Source: Ectothiorhodospiraceae bacterium
GTDB lineage: Bacteria; Pseudomonadota; Gammaproteobacteria; SZUA-152
Length of the DNA stretch: 53,138 nucleotides
Direction: 5' to 3'
Assembly (NCBI GenBank): GCA_002401775.2
Contig: NVUB02000008.1
Span: 1-53,138 of the forward strand
In this document: positions 26,334 through 35,859 of the stretch, one piece after another
How positions within the stretch are numbered: the first letter of the stretch is position 1
How the letters are laid out: each line of letters begins with the position of its first letter
Made by a program: the position numbers and the translations under genes
The notes under the pieces: model-generated
Database searches by the model: none
The model's input: the letters and a program-made list of their open reading frames with translations, nothing else
Told to the model about the DNA's origin: nothing

Positions 26334-26584
26334 CCGGTATGACGGTTGTTTGTTGTTTAGGAGCTGCCTAGCTTACAGGGGGCATTTTACGGCGTCGTCG
26401 CACGCAGCGCATCTTTTTACTCTCACCAGAAAATCACTAAGCCATTGTTTATATTAACAAAAAAAATAATAATTTATTATGCATCCAAACCCCAATAGCG
26501 CCCGTATATGAGGTGTAGGTTAGAAAATCTACGTCATAGATATCGAGTATTTAAAAAATATTTTTTAAAACATTGGAGGTCATT

Positions 26585-28192
26585 ATGAAATTTCAAGGGA
26601 AAAAACTTGCGGTCGCAATTGCCACAGCGCTTGTGACAGCAACTGTATTCAGTCTACCCGCCTATTCATCGAGTCATCGGGAGGCGCCAAACATTACCTC
26701 TATTCCTAAGGTCGATGCATCTGATTTTTACATGTTTAACAGTTATGAAACCGGTCGTGATGGCTATGTGACATTGATTGCTAACTACATTCCATTGCAG
26801 GATGCCTACGGTGGTCCAAATTACTTTGCTATGGATTCACGTGCGCTTTATGAAATCCATATCGATAATGATGGTGATGCCGTAGAAGACATTACTTTTC
26901 AATTTCGCTTTAGTAACACTTTAACCAATGGCATCGGTATAACGCTTAATATTGGTGGCGAAGATGTTGCTGTACCATTGAAGAATATTGGTGGTGTTTC
27001 AGTTGATAGCAATGCGAACCTGAATTTTAACGAAGCCTATTCCGTTAAAATGGTAACCGGTGACCGTCGTAGCCGTAGTGGTCGTTCAAACGTGACATCG
27101 TCGACCGATGGTAGTCGTCGATTTGCAAAACCTTATGACTATGTTGGTGATAAAACATTTACCAATACAGCAGGTTATGAAGCTTATGCCAATAGCTTTA
27201 TCCATGATGTCAGTATCCCCGGTTGTGCACAGCCCGGTAAGGTTTTTGTCGGTCAACGCAAAGACTCTTTTGTTGTCAACCTGGGTAAAACTTTTGATTT
27301 AGTGAATTATGTTCCCATTGAAGGCGATAGCGCTCCGGGTGCTGGTGATGGCGCAGGTTTTCCAGGCGGTATTACGCAAAACACGGCTAACGATGATCTG
27401 GAAGATAAAAATATCACGTCTATTGTGATGGAAATTGCCAAGGAATGTTTAACCGGAAGTGGTAACGGTACTGTCGGTGGTTGGACGTCTTCCAGTATGC
27501 GTCAAGTCACTATTTTGAACCCACGAGCCACTTTCTCCCTGCCTAAAGTGGTTGGTGGCGCCTGGACTCAGGTGTCTCGTTTGGGCAGCCCATTAGTGAA
27601 TGAGCTGGTGATTGGCCTGACAGACAAAGACCGTTTTAACAGCAGTGAACCTAAAAATGATGGTCAGTTTGCCACGTATGTGACGAACCCGACATTACCT
27701 TCCATATTAAACATTCTGTTTAAGGACGCCGTTAATTCCACCTTAGGACTAACTGGAGACGCTGCGATTCCTGACTTGGCCCCCACGAATTTCCCACGGA
27801 ATGATCTGGTAGCCGCATTTTTAACAGGATTTTCGGGTGTGAACCAAATGTCACAAGTCACCGCTTCTGAGATGTTACGCCTGAATACGGGAATCCCCGC
27901 GGTTCCTGCTGCTGAGCAAAGTCCATTTGGTATTGCGGGTGATGATCTTGCCGGTTACCCTAATGGGCGTAGGCCTGGCGATGATGTTGTTGATATCGCA
28001 TTGCGCGTAGTCATGGGGGTTCTTTGCCATCCCGTCCCCGTTGCCGGTACGCCGACGGATTTGGGTTTGTGTACACCTGCCGATGCAGCAGTTGGAACCG
28101 TGCCTTTCACTGATGGAGCGCCTATTGATGCAAGTTACTTCAGCGAAACGTTCCCTTATCTTGCAACACCCATCAGCGGTTCTGCTAATTAA
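26585..28192 (+). CDS. DUF4331 family exported protein
   Basis: 535 residues from ATG 26585; TGGAGGT lies 6 nt upstream. Signal peptide about 1-28 (AIATALVTATVFSLPAYS), mature start SSHREAPNITSIPKVDASDFYMF, the signature opening of DUF4331. Further family segments: YVTLIANYIPLQDAYGGPNYF, YEIHIDNDGDAVEDITFQFRF, and LVNELVIGLTDKDRFN. Asp-rich loops could bind calcium. Function of the family is unknown. It begins a run of four same-strand genes and follows an ECF sigma/anti-sigma pair, a likely regulator. Confidence 0.92.
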   Translation: MKFQGKKLAVAIATALVTATVFSLPAYSSSHREAPNITSIPKVDASDFYMFNSYETGRDGYVTLIANYIPLQDAYGGPNYFAMDSRALYEIHIDNDGDAVEDITFQFRFSNTLTNGIGITLNIGGEDVAVPLKNIGGVSVDSNANLNFNEAYSVKMVTGDRRSRSGRSNVTSSTDGSRRFAKPYDYVGDKTFTNTAGYEAYANSFIHDVSIPGCAQPGKVFVGQRKDSFVVNLGKTFDLVNYVPIEGDSAPGAGDGAGFPGGITQNTANDDLEDKNITSIVMEIAKECLTGSGNGTVGGWTSSSMRQVTILNPRATFSLPKVVGGAWTQVSRLGSPLVNELVIGLTDKDRFNSSEPKNDGQFATYVTNPTLPSILNILFKDAVNSTLGLTGDAAIPDLAPTNFPRNDLVAAFLTGFSGVNQMSQVTASEMLRLNTGIPAVPAAEQSPFGIAGDDLAGYPNGRRPGDDVVDIALRVVMGVLCHPVPVAGTPTDLGLCTPADAAVGTVPFTDGAPIDASYFSETFPYLATPISGSAN

Positions 28193-28215
28193 TCGCCAAA
28201 GATAAGGAGACAAAA

Positions 28216-28497
28216 ATGTCTATTAAAACAGTTTGTAAATGGGCAACTATCACATTATTGCTAGGGTTGTTAGTCGCTTGTAGTGACAGTAACAACAACA
28301 GTAATAATGATAATTCAGGAGCAACAGAAGAAAAAGTGTCGTTTACTGAGCTGAGTCGTGGATGGTTTGATCAGAATGAAAATGACGAACCACCTTCAGC
28401 GGAAGACATCGACTTTGATTTTGATGCCGATGAAGATCCTGATGCTTTTAATGACTTGTTAACATCCATGAACAGTGGTGTTGAGCAGGAAAATTAA
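28216..28497 (+). CDS. small acidic lipoprotein
   Basis: 93 residues. Lipobox LLVAC near residue 22 marks a lipoprotein; the mature part is Asn/Ser-rich, then strongly acidic (EDIDFDFDADEDPDAFNDL). AAGGAG is 7 nt before the ATG. It lies 23 nt after DUF4331 and is followed by a hairpin. No family recognised; the acidic tail suggests cation binding or interaction with the neighbour. Being conserved next to DUF4331 elsewhere would support a partnership. Confidence 0.8.
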   Translation: MSIKTVCKWATITLLLGLLVACSDSNNNSNNDNSGATEEKVSFTELSRGWFDQNENDEPPSAEDIDFDFDADEDPDAFNDLLTSMNSGVEQEN

Positions 28498-28522
28498 ACG
28501 GCTATAAAGGCGTAAGAAGTAT

Positions 28523-28560
28523 ATTGGCCCGGTTAGAAAGTAAGCCGGGCCAATTTATTA
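28523..28560 (+). terminator. terminator-like hairpin inside the DUF4331 locus
   Basis: ATTGGCCCGG (28523-28532) and CCGGGCCAAT (28545-28554), then TTTATTAATTTT. It could attenuate transcription between the lipoprotein and TPR genes, giving higher levels of the first two products. Confidence 0.75.
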
Positions 28561-28604
28561 ATTTTCTTCCACGTACTCATACTAATAAATTGATCAATAA
28601 GACA

Positions 28605-29819
28605 ATGAAACATCCACTATTTTTTATCATTGTATTTTTTATATCCATTTCTGTGTGTAATGCAGCGCCATTTACGCCAGAGAATGAAAACTTGGTTATT
28701 TATCAGGTTGAAAAAACCGCACTAAGTGAAAAGCTGGAAAGCTTACGAATAAACATGCTGGAAAACAAAACCAATTCCAGTGATCTTGAGGCTTATGTTG
28801 CCTTTAGTATTAATGTCGCGCGAAAAAAATCTGACCCCCGGTATTTTGGCTATGCAAAAGCCGCGCTACAACCAACCATAAAGCAGTACTTTATATCCGG
28901 CACCCATACCGGCTTGTTAATACATTGGGCGGATATTATGCAGTTTATGCATCAATTTGATGAGGCCGAACGAACATTACAGCGCGTTATTAACATTTCC
29001 AGAGATAATCCTCGCACCAACTTAATGTTGTCCGCCATCTACCAGGCACAGGGAAGATACCCTGAGGCGTTGAAACAATGTAACGCATTATTTACACGTA
29101 CCAGTATGCTGGTATTAACCGCCTGCATTACCCAAATAAAAAGCTTAACCGGTAACCTGAAAGACAGTTTTACGGTGTTATCAAAACAGGTCTATAGGGA
29201 ATCGCACAGTAACGCCGTTAACCATGCCTGGGTACTGAGCATTTTGGCAGAGATGTCAGAACGATTGAATAAAAATGACCAGGCTGCTGATTTTTTTACA
29301 GAATCCTTAAGGTTAGACCCCTTAAATGGGTTTACACGTAGCGCTTACGCTGACTTTCTCTTGGACCAGGGAAAATATCGTCAAGTAAAGGATATTTTAT
29401 CTGACCATTTATTCACCGATGGTTTGCTACTCAGGTATACGATGGCGGACGTACACAGTAAAAGTAATCACCAGAGCACACGGCAGGAAATACGAAATAA
29501 TATTGAAAAACTACACGCCAACTATTCTTTGAGCCAAAAAATGGATGGCGATAGTCATCTTCGGGATCAGGCAATATTCTATTTATACTTAAAAAAACAA
29601 CAGAGTAAAGCGCTGGCATTAGCCAAATCCAATTGGGAAATCTATAAAGAACCTGCCGATGCTAGGATTTTACTTCGTTGCGCACACCTCGCGGGTGATG
29701 AAAAAACAATCAACCAACTTCGTGAGTGGAAAGAGAGTAATCGTTACGAGAATGCTGTCTGGGATCAAATAATGAACATGGACGGCCTGTCAGGTTATGG
29801 AAAAGGAACCACGTTATGA
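28605..29819 (+). CDS. exported tetratricopeptide-repeat protein
   Basis: About 404 residues from ATG 28605, where a signal peptide begins (KHPLFFIIVFFISISVCNA). TPR-like helix pairs run through the body (about 95-280), for example FDEAERTLQRVINISRDNPR, LSAIYQAQGRYPEALKQCNAL, NDQAADFFTESLRLDPLNGF and SAYADFLLDQGKYRQVKDIL. It acts as a periplasmic scaffold; partner unknown. It overlaps the HupE-like gene by 4 nt, so both are translationally coupled. Confidence 0.82.
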   Translation: MKHPLFFIIVFFISISVCNAAPFTPENENLVIYQVEKTALSEKLESLRINMLENKTNSSDLEAYVAFSINVARKKSDPRYFGYAKAALQPTIKQYFISGTHTGLLIHWADIMQFMHQFDEAERTLQRVINISRDNPRTNLMLSAIYQAQGRYPEALKQCNALFTRTSMLVLTACITQIKSLTGNLKDSFTVLSKQVYRESHSNAVNHAWVLSILAEMSERLNKNDQAADFFTESLRLDPLNGFTRSAYADFLLDQGKYRQVKDILSDHLFTDGLLLRYTMADVHSKSNHQSTRQEIRNNIEKLHANYSLSQKMDGDSHLRDQAIFYLYLKKQQSKALALAKSNWEIYKEPADARILLRCAHLAGDEKTINQLREWKESNRYENAVWDQIMNMDGLSGYGKGTTL

Positions 29820-30934
29820 AGATTTTTTTCATGTCCATCTTCTGGGTAATGACCATCAGTCTGGCTCAGGCGCATCAAACCAGTGATAGTTTTTTACATA
29901 TCAATATGAGGGATGATGTATCCGAACACCCCATTGAAATTCAGTGGGAAGTGGCGATAAGAGATTTACAGTTGACACAAAACTTTGATACAAACTTTGA
30001 TGGAGCTATATCCTGGGGTGAGTTAAAGCGTAAACAACAATCTATTATTAATGTCTTCAGTGAAAATATAACGATTTCTTCCGTAGAAGGGGCGTGTAGC
30101 CTACAGGATAATACCTTATTACTGGAAAAACACAGTGATGGGTATTACGCCGTGATCAAATCAAACGCGAACTGCACGGGTAATATTTCTGAATTCGACA
30201 TAAATTATAATTTTCTGTTTGATATAGATGCCTTACATAAGTCTCTGGTTATTTTCTCCGCAGAGGGTACGCAAATGGAAACCCGTGTAATCTCAAGCAG
30301 TGAGAGAACACTGTCATTTTCTAACACACCGTTATCCGTCATTGGCCAGTTTTCACAATTTGTAAAAGAAGGTGTATGGCATATTGGTATAGGGTATGAC
30401 CATATATTGTTCCTGATCTGTCTATTATTGCCGGTAGTCTGGATTCGAAAAAACCGCAAACTTGATCCGGTTACGAGGTTTAAACCCGTATTGATTGATG
30501 TCGTAAAACTGGTGACAGCATTTACGCTCGCACATTCGATCACTCTTGCATTGGCCAGTTTGAATATCGTCACGATACCGGCCTATATTATTGAGTCACT
30601 CATCGCTTTCTCTATTATTGTTGCCGCGACCAATAACCTGTATCCCTTTATTAAAAAGCGTTTATGGTGGATGGCCTTTGCTTTTGGTTTGATTCACGGG
30701 TTTGGTTTTGCCAACGTGTTATCAGACCTAGGCTTAAATAATGAAATGTTTGTGATAAACCTTATTGGGTTCAACGTCGGTGTGGAATTAGGGCAGTTAG
30801 TCATTGTCGCCGTGGTATTACCCATTATCTATTGGGCCAGAAACTTTAAGCTGTATAAGGGCATCGTCTACCCGGCAAGCTCGACCGCGATGGTCTTTAT
30901 CGGGGGATTTTGGTTAATTGAACGAGTAGCGTAG
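29816..30934 (+). CDS. HupE/UreJ-like membrane protein with periplasmic domain
   Basis: 372 residues. Signal peptide (about 1-19, SLAQAH), a periplasmic domain (20-180) with an EF-hand-like loop DTNFDGAISWGEL, then seven or so helices from about residue 185: GVWHIGIGYDHILFLICLLLP, LAHSITLALASL, GLIHGFGFANVLSDLGL, which are the HupE/UreJ_2 signatures with conserved His in the membrane. HupE/UreJ proteins are linked to nickel or cobalt uptake, but the long-N-terminus class is uncharacterised. No hydrogenase or urease genes are near, so the metal and role remain open. The last gene of this locus. Confidence 0.88.
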   Translation: MKIFFMSIFWVMTISLAQAHQTSDSFLHINMRDDVSEHPIEIQWEVAIRDLQLTQNFDTNFDGAISWGELKRKQQSIINVFSENITISSVEGACSLQDNTLLLEKHSDGYYAVIKSNANCTGNISEFDINYNFLFDIDALHKSLVIFSAEGTQMETRVISSSERTLSFSNTPLSVIGQFSQFVKEGVWHIGIGYDHILFLICLLLPVVWIRKNRKLDPVTRFKPVLIDVVKLVTAFTLAHSITLALASLNIVTIPAYIIESLIAFSIIVAATNNLYPFIKKRLWWMAFAFGLIHGFGFANVLSDLGLNNEMFVINLIGFNVGVELGQLVIVAVVLPIIYWARNFKLYKGIVYPASSTAMVFIGGFWLIERVA

Positions 30935-30996
30935 CAGGGTAGGGCGATTGTGATTTTTTATACGATGTTTAATGCCAGGAAAACGTTCGTAATTCA

Positions 30997-31025
30997 GTAT
31001 TGGCAGGTTTCCAACCTGCCAATAC
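30997..31025. repeat. 13-nt-arm hairpin
   Basis: GTATTGGCAGGTT-TCC-AACCTGCCAATAC, perfect. About 60 bp after the HupE-like gene; no T-run follows. May act as a transcript end or be a REP-like unit. Confidence 0.7.
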
Positions 31026-31067
31026 ACTTACATGATGCCGGAATGTACCCATTATCTATTTAACACC

Positions 31068-31127
31068 GTAGGAGTGGCTTCAGCCGCGAATGATTACCAC
31101 ATTCTATCGCGGCTGAAGCCGCTCCTT
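31068..31127. repeat. paired REP element (AGGAGCGGCT family)
   Basis: GTAGGAGTGGCTTCAGCCGC and GCGGCTGAAGCCGCTCCT, 21 nt apart; same family and arrangement as 11439-11503. The rest of the gap to 31275 has no gene. Confidence 0.8.
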
Positions 31128-31274
31128 GTATCTACAAAGACATGGTGCCGTGCAGGATAAAAACCTCGTTACCTGTCGTGACCCGGTGGTCATAAAACTA
31201 CGCAGCTCATTTCCAACATCTGTGGGTCGAGTAAAAGGGCGGGTTTGAACCCCGCCCCTACGTGGCACACCAGT

Positions 31275-32072
31275 CTATCTAGCTCGTTTTAAGGCATTTT
31301 TATCAAAACTACGTTGGTTAAGGCCGGTACGGAACTTGAAGTTGTTTAAGCTCAATGTGGTGACTTTACCATTTTGTTGATTTTCCATCACTTGTTCATG
31401 CGCCCGCCAATACTGGTCAAGATACAAGGTGTAGTTCTGGAACTGTAATACTTTTAGCAAGGTATTCTTTCTGTCATAAAATTCTATTTTTAATGGGATG
31501 TAGCGTTCTTTGTCAATCCAAACAATTTGCCGTGTATAGCCGGAATGTTTGTAGATTGGCTGGTTCTCGACGACCCATGTATTTTTTCCATTTAATGTTT
31601 CTTCACGAAGAAATTTATACTGGTATTTGTCGACTTCAAATGAGGCCAGGTCTTCATAAGCAAATTGACTGCCCATGAACGGCCCGGATTTATTCGAGGA
31701 TGATATGCGTTTAACCCGTTTAAGTGCAGGAAGATACAACCACTGGTCATCCGGAGTTACTGCATGGGAGTATGATAAAAAGGCAGTGCCCTTTATATCT
31801 CTCGGGCTGTCAAATATGGTCAGGCTTTTATCACCATCACCGGACATTTCCAGAATTTTTAAACGAATAGCACGGGTGCTTTTATCGCCTTGTTTATTGA
31901 CTAATGTCATTTTCAGGCTTGTCGTGTAATCATTCCATCCCGAATCGCGCTGTTCCACTTTTTTTGCGATGGCAAGTCCTTGTTCTTCTGCACTAATGGC
32001 AAAAGCTGTGTTTATTGAAGCAATGCTGACGGACATTGCACTCAATAGAACGGTTGTCATTAATGTCTTCAT
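31275..32072 (-). CDS. exported LolA-like (outer membrane lipoprotein-sorting) protein
   Basis: 265 residues with a signal peptide (about 1-25). The mature region matches the LolA-like family encoded beside RND/MMPL exporters: LKMTLVNKQGDKSTRAIRLKILE, SPRDIKGTAFLSYSH, WLYLPALKRVKRISSSNKSGPFMGSQFAYEDL, and IVWIDKERYIPLKIEFYD. It probably receives a lipid-like substrate from the transporter encoded directly upstream (stop and start adjacent, no gap). Substrate unknown. Confidence 0.88.
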   Translation of the reverse strand: MKTLMTTVLLSAMSVSIASINTAFAISAEEQGLAIAKKVEQRDSGWNDYTTSLKMTLVNKQGDKSTRAIRLKILEMSGDGDKSLTIFDSPRDIKGTAFLSYSHAVTPDDQWLYLPALKRVKRISSSNKSGPFMGSQFAYEDLASFEVDKYQYKFLREETLNGKNTWVVENQPIYKHSGYTRQIVWIDKERYIPLKIEFYDRKNTLLKVLQFQNYTLYLDQYWRAHEQVMENQQNGKVTTLSLNNFKFRTGLNQRSFDKNALKRAR

Positions 32073-34478
32073 TTATGCGTCCTCTAATGCGACTTCAGGA
32101 ATAAGGGGGTTTTTAATCGATGATCGTTCATCCTTCGTATCATCTTTATTTTCAAGCTCGTTTTCCGATGCATAATCACGTCGGTCAAACATAATCAACA
32201 GTGCGGGTAATAATAGGAAATCAACAACCAAGGCAATGCCAATGGTTAATGCGGTTATCAAGCCGAGGTCAAAATTTAACTTGAACGTTGAAAATGTCAG
32301 GACTGAAAAACCACTCACTAAAACGATGGTAGTAATAATCAAGGCAGTTCCCACATTGGCAAAGGCGTAATGGATGGCCTGTTCCGGGTTTAGGCCTTTT
32401 TCACGTCTTGCGCGTAGGTACTTACTCAAGAAATGCACGGTATCATCGACAATGATACCGATGGTCATTCCTAATCCTACGGCCAGTGCAAAACCCACTT
32501 CTCCTACAACGACACCCCATACTCCAAATGCCATAACGGGTGGAATTAAATTGGGTATCAAACTGATCACACCAATTTTTACAGAACGTAATGACACCAG
32601 GATCAAGAATGAAATCAACATCAGTGCAAAAGCGACGCCACCGACCATTTGATAGACGGTTCTCAAACTAATGTGTGAAAACATATACATTGGGCTGCTG
32701 GCGATCAGGGAGTAATCTGCTGCATTTTTTGACAACCAATCCTGTGCCCGCTGGTGAAAATCAATCATATTATTGTTAGACAGGTTATGCAGCGACACCA
32801 CGATACGCGTCGCCGACTTGTCTACATTGATCTGGTTATTTAAGTCCAGACCATAAGGTAGCGACATTTCATACAGCAACAGATATTGAGCCGCCAATTC
32901 TTTATTATCGGGCAAACGGTACCAGTTAGGATCATCCCCGTGTAGGTTTTTGTTCAACCGTTTCATAATATCGCTGATAGTATTAACGTGAACCACCTCT
33001 GGCTGTAGGTACAACCATTGTTGGAATTGATCAATACTAGTGAGAAATTCTGGCGTACTGACGCCATTGCTGTGCGGCGATTTCAAGGAATATTCAAGAT
33101 AGTAGGGGCCCGTTAAATGCTCGGAGGCAAAATCGGTATCTACTCTAAAGGCAACGGATTCATCGAAATATTGCCAGATATTGTCATTGATTTTGTTCTG
33201 AGGGATCAATCCAACCAGCACTATCGTTAATGCAACGAAAGTCCACAACAGTGTTTTATGTTTACGGATAACAAAATCTGCAAAGTCTGTCATGTGACGA
33301 TTTTTGTGGTTCTCTACGACTTTTACACGCATGGGTAACAGCATGACTATCCAGGGTAAAAAGGCCATGGATAATGTAAAGGCAATGATCACACCCATGG
33401 CAACCATATTACCAAGATCATGAAACGGCGGTACATCTGAGAAGTGCATAGACATAAATCCGACAACGGTGGTGATTGTTGCCAGTGCAACGGGTTGCAT
33501 ATTGATGCGCAAACTTTCAATAAGAGCTTCACGTTTTGTCATTCCAGTACGCATGGCGTGTATCAGGGCAACCAGAATATGCACCGCATTGGCCACCACA
33601 ATCGTCATCACAATGGTCGGAGCGCCCGCTGACACAGGAGTGAGTTTTACGCCCAACCAACCAGAGAAACCCATCGTCGCCATAATGGATAAAATGATCA
33701 CGACCAAAATGCTCAATGTGGCAGAGATACTGCGTAAAAAGACTAACAAACCAAAGAGAATAAGCCCAAACATAATCAGTGTAAGAGACCCCATATCTTT
33801 TTGTGAGGCTTCCATAAAGGCATTATCCATCACCACTAAACCGGTTAAATATATTTCCAGGTTGGGGTTCCGTGCTTTGAGTTATGTCACCAGATCACGA
33901 GCGAAAGCGGTGACCGTTGGGCTGCCTTCTGCTGAGTTTTTTGGCAAATTGATGGTCACGCTAATCGCCGTCACTGCCGCATCCTCAGAAATGGTTCGAT
34001 GCAATAACTGAGGTTCGTGCAGGGCAATTTCTTTAATGTCGATAAGATCAACATTTTTCAGTGCCGTTGCATTTTCAACGAGATCGGCGACAATCAAGTC
34101 GTCTCCAACGGCGCGAGTGTGCTGAAAATTCGAGAGCGAATCGACACGGGTGGAATAAGGGATTTGCCACGCTTGTTCTGTCAGCCACTCTACACTGGTA
34201 AGCGTTTCGCGGGTAAACACCTTGCCGTCTTTTGGCGCCAGGAGGAATAGCACATTGTCTGATTTGTCATAGGTGTTTTGCAAGGTACTAAAGTCGATGA
34301 GCTCCGGATTATCATCGGAAAACCAGACTTCATAATCCGTCGCAAAGGCGATAAAACGGCCACCGCTGGCCAAGGAGCCGACGATGGCCAGTGACAACAA
34401 CATAAATAACCATCGCCAGCGCACCAGCGTGGTTGACAGGGTGAGTGCCAGATCCGTCGATTTATTGTGTTCATTCAT
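32073..34478 (-). pseudogene. RND/MMPL-family exporter split by one in-frame stop
   Basis: From ATG 34478 the frame runs 198 codons (TM1 LFMLLSLAIVGSLAS, periplasmic domain FATDYEVWFSDDNPEL) to TAA at 33882-33884, then continues in the same frame with LKARNPNLEIYLTGLVVMDN and 580 more residues to 32073. Together about 801 residues, the normal size for two-MMPL-repeat RND lipid exporters; the second half has GMTIGIIVDDTVHFLSKY and DFLLLPALLIMFDR. A Lys codon (AAA) is expected where TAA stands. A GTG at 33836 could restart the second part, but the protein would lack the first helix. It may be a true pseudogene or a sequence error. Confidence 0.88.
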
Positions 34479-34839
34479 TTGATATCACCTTTTTTGTGGG
34501 CTTTACACTGTGGAAATGCCAGTTTCAAAGTCATTTTTTACGTATGGTTTACGTATGGTTTGCGAATGCTTTACATCTGTTTTTGCAAACCCTCATGTTC
34601 CTTCGCAAAATATAACGTTGTATTAAAATATACTGATGTTGAAAATTATCAGTAAAAATAAAGATAAAACATGGCATATAAGCTCTAATTACTATCCATT
34701 CGTCTAAACTGTATAGACTATAACTTTTATCGCTAGTATTCTTTTCACATCGCAAAAACACATTAAACGCTTACCTGGAGACTGTACTGGCACTGTACTG
34801 GCACTGTGCGGGCCACTTTAGAGGTACTTAGGAGAAAGT

Positions 34840-35772
34840 ATGGATGTATTGGCAGATGTACTAGCAGTCACCCGATTTGGTAATACCACGCTATGCCAGG
34901 CGGAATTTACGGCACCGTGGGGCATTCAATTTGAAAAAGAGCGAAGGGCGACCTTTCATATCGTTAGCCGGGGGAGTTGCTGGTTGATTCCCGGCAAAGA
35001 AGCCAAGCCTATACAGATGATGCAAGGTGATGTCGCACTGGTCGTACACGGAGAAGGTCATATTCTGGCTGATTCCCCGGAAACACCGGTCCAACACTAT
35101 CTCACTGCGGTTAAAAAAGTCTGCTCTGTTGAATCTGCGGAATCAAATTCTACGGTGCTTTTTTGTGGGGCTTACCATTTTGAACAAGATGGTGCACACC
35201 CGCTGTTGTCATTACTCCCCCCCGTTATTTATCTGTCCGCCGATCAGGCGCAGTCAGATGAAAGCCTTCGCTCGTTAGTGCGTATGCTGATGAGGGAGCG
35301 CTGTCAATCTTCATCGGGCCCTGGGTCGAGTGCCATTATCAGCCGATTGTCTGACGTACTGTTTATTCTCGTGGTGCGAGCATGGCTGGCGAAACAACCT
35401 GAGTGTTCCGCTGGTTGGTTGGGGGCCTTACGTGACCCCCATATCGGTAAAATATTGTCACTGGTACATGCCACACCTCAGCAAAGTTGGAGTGTGGCGT
35501 CGTTGGCCAACGAAGTGTCTATGTCGCGAGCGGCATTTTCCAAGCGATTTTCACACCTCGTTGGCGTAGCCCCCCTAACTTATATCCGTCGTTGGCGCAT
35601 GGATCTGGCCGCACGCTTATTAAGAGAGTCGACAACTTCAGTGGCACGGGTCGCAGAACAGGTTGGTTACGAATCTGAAACCAGCTTTAGTAAAACGTTC
35701 CGGCAGAGCAGGGGCCACTCGCCGGGCAGTTACCGGACTCATTTTGGGAATCAGTTTCGGGAAGCAGTTTAG
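34840..35772 (+). CDS. AraC family regulator with cupin-type N-domain
   Basis: 310 residues. N-terminal cupin (about 10-115: FHIVSRGSCWLIPGKEA, GDVALVVHGEGHIL), C-terminal double helix-turn-helix (about 205-300: WSVASLANEVSMSRAAFSKRF, PLTYIRRWRMDLAARLL, VARVAEQVGYESETSFSKTF). AGGAGA lies 6 nt upstream of the ATG. Such cupin_6 AraC proteins often control nearby oxidoreductase genes; no divergent target is adjacent here. The upstream gap has tandem ACGTATGGTTT words at 34537-34560. Confidence 0.9.
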   Translation: MDVLADVLAVTRFGNTTLCQAEFTAPWGIQFEKERRATFHIVSRGSCWLIPGKEAKPIQMMQGDVALVVHGEGHILADSPETPVQHYLTAVKKVCSVESAESNSTVLFCGAYHFEQDGAHPLLSLLPPVIYLSADQAQSDESLRSLVRMLMRERCQSSSGPGSSAIISRLSDVLFILVVRAWLAKQPECSAGWLGALRDPHIGKILSLVHATPQQSWSVASLANEVSMSRAAFSKRFSHLVGVAPLTYIRRWRMDLAARLLRESTTSVARVAEQVGYESETSFSKTFRQSRGHSPGSYRTHFGNQFREAV

Positions 35773-35787
35773 AAAAGCATAAGTAAA

Positions 35788-35815
35788 AAGGGCTACCTGG
35801 AATCAGGTAGCCCTT
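35788..35815. terminator. bidirectional terminator between convergent genes
   Basis: AAGGGCTACCTG (35788-35799) with CAGGTAGCCCTT (35804-35815), tetraloop GAAT, A-run before and T-containing tract after. Serves the araC gene and perhaps the leftward PilJ-like pair. Confidence 0.85.
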
Positions 35816-35859
35816 CTACTTCTCGCTCGATGCTCAGTCTTTAACACTACTGCATCAGT

